From Planctomycetota bacterium (lineage in GTDB: Bacteria; Planctomycetota; Phycisphaerae; Sedimentisphaerales; Anaerohalosphaeraceae), in assembly GCA_019456245.1 (NCBI GenBank), contig VRUF01000064.1:1-12217 (forward strand): a DNA stretch of 12,217 nucleotides. The letters are read 5' to 3'. Shown piece by piece: positions 6,985 through 12,217 of the stretch. Numbering within the stretch: position 1 is the stretch's first letter; each line of letters starts with the position of its first letter. Position numbers and translations under genes: made by a program. Below the pieces are notes generated by a model. The model did not search any database and was not told the origin of the DNA. It saw only the letters and a program-made list of their open reading frames with translations.

Positions 6985-7436
6985 TTAACTCTGCTGAAAG
7001 GAGTCGAAACGATAATGGTCGTCTCCCGTTTTATAATCAAAAATAAACTGCACTGCGGGGTTTGCCGCAATTAAAGTTGTTATAGTTTCCACAATACTTC
7101 CCATCGGTTTTGTATCCGGGTGGCTAAGCTTAAAAGTCGCTGTCACCTTTGTACCGGTGCCTTCTTTTGAATCTACCGTCATATTTCCGTCCGCCTGTTG
7201 AGCCGCCTGCGCCAGTAACGAAAGCCCCAGCCCGATTTTTTTCCGCCTTTTGTAGTAAAGAAAGGGTCCATCGCTTTCTTTAGGGTTTCCGGGTTCATTC
7301 CCTTTCCGTCGTCTTCAATACAAATTGCCAGTTTATCATGGAGTTCATCTTCCAATATCTCTATTACAATCTTCTTTGCACCTGCCCTGATCGCGTTTTC
7401 ACCTATATCAAGAATGTGCAAAGATAAATCAATCAT
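6985..7436 (-). CDS. small GHKL ATPase (anti-sigma/kinase-like) with -1 frameshift at an A7 run
   Basis: Small histidine-kinase-like ATPase of the kind that recurs in HydABC/Hnd gene clusters; its role there is not established. The N box (HILDIGENAIRAGA, 7-20), G1 box (EDDGKGM, 41-47) and F box (DPFFTTKGG, 57-65) are in the first frame, which then runs into 18 non-homologous residues and stops at 7179. The G2 box (IGLGLSLLAQ) and the rest of the domain are in the -1 frame, ending at 6985. Shifting back one base at GGA-AAA-AAA-TCG (A run 7242-7236) gives a continuous 150-aa protein with all ATP-binding boxes. The cause may be programmed slippage on A-AAA-AAA, transcript slippage, a true mutation or one A missed in sequencing. 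The ATG at 7436, 7 nt after the PHP gene stop, is where this family normally begins. Confidence 0.8.
7236..7242 (-). other. A7 slippery run at the frame break of the GHKL ATPase
   Basis: Seven A residues on the coding strand, read as A-AAA-AAA in the zero frame, the pattern of known bacterial -1 slippage sites. A purine-rich AAAAGGCGG lies directly upstream, but I found no convincing stem-loop downstream. A slip of -1, or one added A, joins the two halves of the ATPase exactly between the F box and the G2 box. Confidence 0.75.
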
Positions 7437-7443
7437 ATATATA

Positions 7444-8157
7444 TCAAATCTTAACTTTCCTGCCCTCAACACCGCGAAAAGCCATCGATAGTTCCGATAC
7501 TACAGGCTCGCGTAAAACAAATCTCGTAGCGGCCTTGCCGATATCAGACAACAAGTGTGCATCCGAAGACCGAACGATCTGGTAACCATAGTCACTGAAA
7601 CCTGCAATTTCATCATCTTTACACCTTGACGACAATTCCACTGCATCGAGCGTCATTGCCTCAGGGATCAAACCTAATTGACCGATAATGCTGAACGATT
7701 CGCGGTCAATGTGCGAGGCGATTGCCAATCCGCCCAGCGAATGGATCGAGTCAACGACCTCGTTGATGCTGAGAGTAGTCGAGCCGATAAGCAGTCTTTT
7801 GCACGAACCGACCACGCTGTCATACTCGTCGGCAATTTGCTGGCTGCCAAAGTAAGTTTCATCATTTTCACCGAGCAGATTATCATAAACTATTCTTTGC
7901 ATTTCGAACAAAGCATCATCATTATCAAAAAAAGCTAAAATATGCACTTCTTCGCTGGAACATATTTCCATACCGCCAAAAACATGCACGCCATGCTTTT
8001 CGCCCGCTTTTTTTGCGGCCGGAACATTTTCCGCCGAATTGTGGTCACAAATGGCCACTGCGTCAAGATTTTGCGACTTTGCTCTCTCGATGATTGCCCC
8101 GGGAAGCATCTCGGGCTCTGCACAAGGAGAAAGGCAAGTATGGATATGTAAATCCAT
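7444..8157 (-). CDS. PHP-domain metal-dependent hydrolase-like protein
   Basis: Protein of 237 aa with the full PHP metal-site set: HxH at H4/H6 (MDLHIHTCLS), D38-H39 (ICDHNS), E64 (GGMEI), H72, H149 (IASH) and D199/H201 (SSDAH). PHP proteins are phosphoesterases or related hydrolases; the substrate of this subgroup is not known, but it recurs beside HydABC/NuoEF-type clusters. The ATG at 8157 is chosen because AAGGA lies 8 nt upstream and the family usually starts a few residues before DLHIH; the frame remains open upstream but overlaps the preceding gene. It begins 1 nt after the stop of the DRTGG-like gene, indicating an operon. A maturation or regulatory role for the iron-sulfur complex is only a guess from context. 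Confidence 0.92.
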   Translation of the reverse strand: MDLHIHTCLSPCAEPEMLPGAIIERAKSQNLDAVAICDHNSAENVPAAKKAGEKHGVHVFGGMEICSSEEVHILAFFDNDDALFEMQRIVYDNLLGENDETYFGSQQIADEYDSVVGSCKRLLIGSTTLSINEVVDSIHSLGGLAIASHIDRESFSIIGQLGLIPEAMTLDAVELSSRCKDDEIAGFSDYGYQIVRSSDAHLLSDIGKAATRFVLREPVVSELSMAFRGVEGRKVKI

Positions 8158-8158
8158 C

Positions 8159-8422
8159 TTAAATTCCTTCAGCATCATCCTTCGTCCCGGAAAGTCCCAT
8201 GGCATAGAGTTTTCCGCTCAGTCCAAATGCGGGCATCTTGGTTAGCATTATTGTTACATTTTCTTTCTTTGCTTTTTCGAGCGTATCCTCTTGCGGTTCT
8301 CTTCCGCCAATCATTACTATCCCAGCTAAACCCTTCATGTCCGCGATGGCGACGATATTTGGGTGGATCTGTAAAGTGATCCACAGGTCGTCTTCCTCGG
8401 CATTTGCCAGAACATCACTCAA
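8159..8422 (-). CDS. short DRTGG-like domain protein with uncertain start
   Basis: About 87 aa, resembling the DRTGG-like small proteins found in HydABC-type clusters (DLWITLQIHPNIVAIADMKG, GIVMIGGREP, FGLSGKLYAMGL). The function of this group is unknown; DRTGG domains occur near CBS domains and in HPr-kinase-like proteins. The start is a problem. Family-like residues (INVSDLLSDV) extend upstream of the TTG at 8422 to about 8440, but a stop lies at 8464-8462 and no ATG is in frame. Meanwhile an ATG overlapping the nuoF stop (TAATG, 8451) opens a 10-codon frame ending in TGA at 8419, overlapping the TTG. One extra A near 8442-8440 would fuse them into an ATG-started protein. Relatives usually carry roughly 25-30 more N-terminal residues, so this copy also looks shortened. 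Confidence 0.72.
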   Translation of the reverse strand: MSDVLANAEEDDLWITLQIHPNIVAIADMKGLAGIVMIGGREPQEDTLEKAKKENVTIMLTKMPAFGLSGKLYAMGLSGTKDDAEGI

Positions 8423-8450
8423 AAGGTCGCTGACATTAATTTCCTGGGCA

Positions 8451-10265
8451 TTATTCCACCTTTACAGCCGCAAATTTGCAGGCGTCCAAACATTCTCCGC
8501 ACTTGATACATTTGTCCTGGTCGAGTTTATGAACTTCTTTTTTCACTCCTGATATCGCTTCTGTCGGGCAAACTCTTGCACACGCCGTACATCCGGTGCA
8601 ATTTTCTGCATCGATAGTAAACGTTATTAAATTCTTACATGACTTTGCCGGGCATCGTTTTTCTTTTATGTGTGCCTCATATTCTTCTCTAAAGTGCTCC
8701 AGACTGCTCAGTACCGGATTAGGCAGCGTTTGCCCCAACCCGCACATAGAGGCGCTTTTAACGGCGGAACAAATCTCTTTGAGAAGTTCAAGGTCGCCCT
8801 CTTCGCCTTTGCCTTGGCATATCCTTTCCAGGATTTCATACAATGCGGCAGCGCCTTCGCGGCAGGATGAGCATTTTCCGCAGGACTCGTCGCTGGTAAA
8901 CTCAAGAAAATACTTTGCGATGTCAACAATGCAGGTATCCTCATCCATTACGATCATGCCGCCCGAGCCCATGATTGCCCCGACTTCCTTCAGTTGCTCA
9001 TAATCAACGGGAAGGTGAAGAAAACTCTCCGGGATGAATCCGCCGGACGGACCGCCGGTTTGGACCGCCTTAAGCTTTTTATCACCTGGTATCCCGCCCC
9101 CGATATCATAAACCATCTCACGCAGAGTTATTCCCATGGGAACTTCGACCAAACCGGCGTTATTTACATTACCGGCGAGTGAAAAAACTTTCGTACCCTT
9201 ACTGGTTTCCGTTCCTATCTCGCTAAACCACTTTGAACCCCAGTTTAATATCATGGGAACATTAGCCCACGTCTCGACGTTATTGATGTTTGTCGGATTG
9301 CCCCATACACCGTGCTCTGCCGGGTAGGGTGGTTTTTGACTAGGTTCAGGAGGCAACCCTTCGAGAGAATGTATCAGTGAGGTTTCCTCTCCGCAGACAA
9401 AGGCACCGGCACCCTGAAAGACCGTCAAATCAAAACTGAAGTCAAATCCGAGTATGTCCTCGCCCAGCAAACCGTATTCCTTAGCTGCTTCTATGGCTTC
9501 TTCGATTCGTTTAATAGCAAGAGGATATTCAATTCTCGCATAAATACACCCCTTAGTTGCGCCCATGGCATAGGCCCCTATACACATCCCTTCGATAATG
9601 CAATGAGGGTCGGCCTCTAAAATGCTCCGGTCCATAAAAGCACCGGGGTCACCTTCGTCGGCGTTGCATATCATGTAGCAGGGAACATCCGGTTCCAGTT
9701 CTTTTCGCTTTAGTACGAAACTTCGGCAGATGTCCCATTTTTTCCCCGTCGGAAATCCCCCGCCTCCGCGACCTCGCAAACCGGATTTCGTAATTTCCTC
9801 GATCACCTCTTCAGGCGTCATGGATGACAGCGCTTTCGCTATCGCTTTGTAACCGTCATTGGCGATATACTCGTCGATGCTTCCAGGATCGATCAAACCG
9901 CGGTTGCGAAGCGCGATTAACCGCTGGTCTTTGAAAAACGGAATATCGCTTATCTTAGGGATCGGGAGATCTTCGCCGGTGGGAACATACATCAGGTCTT
10001 TTACAGGCCGGCCTTTGAGGAAATGCTCCTCGACAAGGTTGGGTATACTTTCTGTCTTGAGATACTGATAAAAAATACCATCAGGCTGAACCATCAGGAT
10101 CGGACCCTTTACACAAAGACCGCTGGCACCTGTCTGGACAACCTGAACATCGTCCTGTAGGTCTTTGGCTGCTATCTCAGCTTCCAGCGTGTTCTTTATG
10201 TTTAACGCACCGTTGGATATGCAGTTTGTACAAGTGCAGATCATTACGTGCAAACGATGAGCCAT
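8451..10265 (-). CDS. nuoF: NuoF/HydB/HndC-type NADH-binding flavoprotein subunit with extra iron-sulfur domains
   Basis: NADH-oxidising FMN subunit of 604 aa, larger than E. coli NuoF (about 445) because of added domains, as in HydB/HndC of bifurcating hydrogenases. Order: an N-terminal thioredoxin-like ferredoxin (1-90; C10, C15 and C51, but Ala47 where a fourth cysteine is usual); the NuoF core with RGRGGGGFPTGKKW (164-177), NADEGDPGAFMDR (201-213) and GAGAFVCGEETSL (285-297) for FMN and NADH; a [4Fe-4S] site at C462/C465/C468/C508; and two C-terminal [4Fe-4S] motifs at C556/559/562/566 and C586/589/592/596. In this window it is the only protein with an NADH site. It lies between the HndB-like and DRTGG-like genes, and its stop codon overlaps an ATG. 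Cytoplasmic face of the complex is expected. Confidence 0.96.
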   Translation of the reverse strand: MAHRLHVMICTCTNCISNGALNIKNTLEAEIAAKDLQDDVQVVQTGASGLCVKGPILMVQPDGIFYQYLKTESIPNLVEEHFLKGRPVKDLMYVPTGEDLPIPKISDIPFFKDQRLIALRNRGLIDPGSIDEYIANDGYKAIAKALSSMTPEEVIEEITKSGLRGRGGGGFPTGKKWDICRSFVLKRKELEPDVPCYMICNADEGDPGAFMDRSILEADPHCIIEGMCIGAYAMGATKGCIYARIEYPLAIKRIEEAIEAAKEYGLLGEDILGFDFSFDLTVFQGAGAFVCGEETSLIHSLEGLPPEPSQKPPYPAEHGVWGNPTNINNVETWANVPMILNWGSKWFSEIGTETSKGTKVFSLAGNVNNAGLVEVPMGITLREMVYDIGGGIPGDKKLKAVQTGGPSGGFIPESFLHLPVDYEQLKEVGAIMGSGGMIVMDEDTCIVDIAKYFLEFTSDESCGKCSSCREGAAALYEILERICQGKGEEGDLELLKEICSAVKSASMCGLGQTLPNPVLSSLEHFREEYEAHIKEKRCPAKSCKNLITFTIDAENCTGCTACARVCPTEAISGVKKEVHKLDQDKCIKCGECLDACKFAAVKVE

Positions 10266-10317
10266 TTTAATAACTTTCTTTAAGTCTTATTATTGGTTGA
10301 AGCGTAAAAAAAACACT

Positions 10318-10701
10318 TTACATAATACGTTCGTTGCCGACTGCTAAGGCATATTCCGTAACTATTTTGCCGCCGATAACATGTTTTTCCAAAATCTCTA
10401 CTGCCTTGTCTGCGTTTAGTTCTACATATTTTACAGGAGGCTTGCCGGCCAATTCGACGGTGACCATCGGTTCTTTGCTGCAGAAACCTGCGCAACTTGA
10501 TATCGATAAAAGTACATCGTCGAGATTTCGTTTTTCGATTTCACTGACCAAAGCCGACATTACCGCTCTTGCCCCGGCAGCAATGCCGCAGGTTCCCATA
10601 TGAACGACTACTTTTGCTCTGCCGGCGCCTTCACGCAGGTTGATCACCTTTTTCATACGCTGTGCAATTTTATCCAGATCTTCGGGTCTTAGTTTTGCCA
10701 T
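10318..10701 (-). CDS. HndB-like thioredoxin-fold [2Fe-2S] protein
   Basis: Protein of 127 aa of the thioredoxin-like [2Fe-2S] ferredoxin family, matching HndB-type subunits that sit between NuoE and NuoF homologues in NADH/NADP-linked hydrogenase clusters. A helical N-terminal part (1-28) is followed by VVVHMGTCGIAAGAR (31-45) and SSCAGFCSKEP (68-78). Only three cysteines are present (C38, C70, C74); as far as I recall, the GTCGIAAGAR pattern with one cysteine in the first half is normal for this subgroup. The ATG lies one base after the preceding stop codon, so expression is coupled. It probably relays electrons within the NuoE/NuoF module; its precise position in the complex is unknown. 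Confidence 0.92.
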   Translation of the reverse strand: MAKLRPEDLDKIAQRMKKVINLREGAGRAKVVVHMGTCGIAAGARAVMSALVSEIEKRNLDDVLLSISSCAGFCSKEPMVTVELAGKPPVKYVELNADKAVEILEKHVIGGKIVTEYALAVGNERIM

Positions 10702-10702
10702 T

Positions 10703-11656
10703 TTAGTCCCTATCGTGTTTTTCTAAAATACCGCCGATCATGCTGGGATGCAGATAGCCGTAAATTTCCCCATCAACACTCATTACGGGCGATTGCCCAC
10801 AGCATCCGATACAACTGACAGTTTCGACACTGAATTTCAAATCTTTGGTGACGTCGCTATCCTGCAAATCTAACTTCCGCCGAACTGTATCCAGTATTCT
10901 TTGTCCGCCCTTAACATAACATGCAGTTCCCATACAGACCTTGATTATACTTTTGCCTTTAGGCTCGAGACTGAATGCGTTGTAAAAAGTTGCCAATCGG
11001 TGGATTTGGCTTACCGGGATCTTTACTTGTTTTGCCGTATACCTCAAAGCAGATTCCGGTAGGTAATTATATTCGCTGCTAAGTCGCTGCATGATGGGAA
11101 CGGCGGCACTTGCGGAATCTTCGTAATCGTCGATTATCGATGTAATCATATTTTTTTCGTCAGCGGAGAGTTTAACGCTTTGTTTTTCCGGAACAAAGTC
11201 TTCATACCCGTCTTTTATGAAATTCCACTGCAGTTTCGGGTCGTAGCTCTTCTTCTCTACAATGCCCCTGACGGTGGTAAGGAAATCAGGGATTAATATC
11301 TCCAGGTCTTCCTTCACCTTTACCTGGCAGGCCAGCCGCATCCCGGCAAGCTTTTCTTCACGATCCATGAATATCTCTTCGGTGGGAAGTATCGACCCGC
11401 CGCCGCTTGTTACCTGGCACTTGCAGTATCCGCAGCTTGCCTTGCCGCCGCATGAAGAAGTGATCTTAATTCCATGTCCGCTCAGTTCGGTATGAAGAAA
11501 ACCTCCGCCCTGAACTGCAAATTCCGTTGCTTCGTCTTCCTGGCTTACCGTTATTTTGCACTCGCCGTAATTGACAAGCAAACGGTCCGCGATCGCAAGC
11601 AGTATCGTAACTACCAGAAGGATAAGGCTAATTATTAGTACGGGTACAAAACTCAT
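10703..11656 (-). CDS. NqrF N-terminal domain fused to a NuoE-type [2Fe-2S] domain
   Basis: Protein of 317 aa built from two unrelated families. Residues 3-24 form one transmembrane helix and 32-125 a ferredoxin domain with C69, C75, C78 and C110 (SSCGGKASCGYC, RLACQVKV, plus SGGGSILPTEE), a close match to the start of NqrF. The FAD and NADH domains that make up the last 270 or so residues of NqrF are absent. Instead, after a linker (about 126-160), residues 160-317 form a complete NuoE/HndA-type unit: a helical part with LATFYNAF, then a thioredoxin-like [2Fe-2S] site at C241/C246/C282/C286 (KVCMGTACYVKGG, SCIGCCG). The gene follows nqrE by 19 nt, exactly where nqrF lies in standard nqrABCDEF operons, and is followed by HndB- and NuoF-like genes. 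Both halves retain all cluster ligands and no frame break is needed. Confidence 0.95.
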   Translation of the reverse strand: MSFVPVLIISLILLVVTILLAIADRLLVNYGECKITVSQEDEATEFAVQGGGFLHTELSGHGIKITSSCGGKASCGYCKCQVTSGGGSILPTEEIFMDREEKLAGMRLACQVKVKEDLEILIPDFLTTVRGIVEKKSYDPKLQWNFIKDGYEDFVPEKQSVKLSADEKNMITSIIDDYEDSASAAVPIMQRLSSEYNYLPESALRYTAKQVKIPVSQIHRLATFYNAFSLEPKGKSIIKVCMGTACYVKGGQRILDTVRRKLDLQDSDVTKDLKFSVETVSCIGCCGQSPVMSVDGEIYGYLHPSMIGGILEKHDRD

Positions 11657-11675
11657 TGTATCTCACAAATTAATT

Positions 11676-12217
11676 TTATTTAATGTCAACCATTCCGCCG
11701 AAGCCCAAAAATGCAAGGGCGATGATGCCGGCGATGATCATGATAATACCGGAACCCTGCAGGCCCTTTGGAACGTTTCCTCTTAGATTAAGTTTTTCGT
11801 TAATTGCAGCGACGATCATTATTGCGAGCATCCATCCTACCGCGGAACCGAATGCAAAAACGATCGTGGCGAGGTATGAATAGTCTCTCAGTACCATGAA
11901 AACCGATACTGCCAGAACGGTACAGTTTACCGTTATGAGGGGAAGGAAAATTCCGAACGACGACTGAAGCGGAGGGAAGAATCGTTCCATAATCATTTCG
12001 ACAAGCTGGACAGTTGCGGCAATTACTATGATAAAAACGATGTAGTAAATAAGCACGCTGTTTGTCGGTACAAGAATGAGGTGGTATATTGGCCAGTTTA
12101 TCGCGGCAGTGAGGGTTACGACGAAAATTACGGCGACGCTCATACCGAAAGCGGTCTTTGTGCTTCTTGATAAAGAAACAAAGGGACACATGCCCAACAG
12201 ATATGTCAGAGCTATGT
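11676..12217 (-). CDS. nqrE: NqrE, membrane subunit of Na+-translocating NADH:quinone reductase, 5' end outside window
   Basis: Membrane subunit of the Nqr/Rnf family; 179 residues are visible and the frame is open to the window edge, so only about 20 N-terminal residues are missing. Around five hydrophobic helices can be seen. LLGMCPF (C10 of the visible part) and LITVNC (C98) hold the two cysteines that, with those of NqrD, bind the intramembrane iron-sulfur centre in Nqr. The C-terminal part (GWMLAIMIVAAINEKL, VPKGLQGSGI, LAFLGFGGM) matches NqrE better than RnfA, although LGMCPF resembles the RnfA form LGICPF. NqrE being directly before the NqrF-like fusion suggests nqrABCD lie beyond the right edge. 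The TTG at 12197 is internal, not the start. Confidence 0.9.
   Translation of the reverse strand, partial: IALTYLLGMCPFVSLSRSTKTAFGMSVAVIFVVTLTAAINWPIYHLILVPTNSVLIYYIVFIIVIAATVQLVEMIMERFFPPLQSSFGIFLPLITVNCTVLAVSVFMVLRDYSYLATIVFAFGSAVGWMLAIMIVAAINEKLNLRGNVPKGLQGSGIIMIIAGIIALAFLGFGGMVDIK

Noticed and set aside
6985..7436. Calling the GHKL ATPase a plain pseudogene
   Set aside because: Only one base at a slippery homopolymer separates two well-preserved halves, and no other damage is seen; slippage or a read error is at least as likely as decay.
6400..10265. An [FeFe] hydrogenase operon
   Set aside because: The accessory genes and NuoF fit, but no H-cluster motifs appear in any frame of this region and the NuoG/HydA-like protein ends after its ferredoxin domains.
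11676..12217. RnfA instead of NqrE
   Set aside because: LGMCPF is RnfA-like, but the C-terminal half and the next gene (NqrF-type helix and ferredoxin, not an RnfB with Cys4 clusters) favour NqrE; the two families are homologous, so slight doubt remains.

Overview
All supported genes in this window lie on the minus strand, so they are read from right to left. They fall into three transcription units, and the two internal boundaries are each marked by a sigma70-type promoter. The gene set suggests a Gram-negative-type, strictly or facultatively anaerobic bacterium with a Na+- or H+-pumping Nqr complex, flavin/iron-sulfur NADH chemistry of the HydABC/Hnd kind, and a Tat-exported nitrite oxidoreductase/nitrate reductase-like molybdoenzyme. 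That combination brings to mind Planctomycetota (anammox relatives and other deep-branching anaerobic lineages), but there is no taxonomic marker here and this is only a guess.

Unit 1 (from the right edge to 6400): an nqrE gene, cut by the window edge, is followed in the position of nqrF by a fusion protein. It keeps the NqrF membrane helix and [2Fe-2S] ferredoxin domain, but the FAD/NADH reductase half is replaced by a NuoE-type thioredoxin-like [2Fe-2S] domain. Next come an HndB-like [2Fe-2S] protein, a HydB/HndC-type NuoF with extra N- and C-terminal iron-sulfur domains, a DRTGG-like protein, a PHP-domain protein, a small GHKL ATPase whose frame is broken at an A7 run, and a short NuoG/HydA-N-like protein with one [2Fe-2S] and two [4Fe-4S] sites. 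This is the accessory set usually seen around bifurcating [FeFe] hydrogenases, but no hydrogenase catalytic domain is present. The simplest reading is an Nqr complex whose NADH-input subunit has been swapped for a HydBC/NuoEFG-type diaphorase. This is the most interesting object in the window.

Unit 2 (6292 to 4503): a stand-alone receiver-domain response regulator and a six-helix membrane histidine kinase carrying the GGxxNPF motif of RegB/PrrB quinone-redox sensors.

Unit 3 (4213 to the left edge): a Tat-signal-bearing type II molybdopterin catalytic subunit of NxrA/NarG type (about 1166 aa) overlapping by 4 bp a NarH/NxrB-type four-cluster iron-sulfur subunit, which runs off the window.

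Taken together, the window links an NADH-to-quinone entry module, a sensor likely to read the quinone pool, and an exported nitrogen-oxide-type oxidoreductase that may exchange electrons with that pool. No tRNA, rRNA, CRISPR, insertion sequence or integrase was seen.
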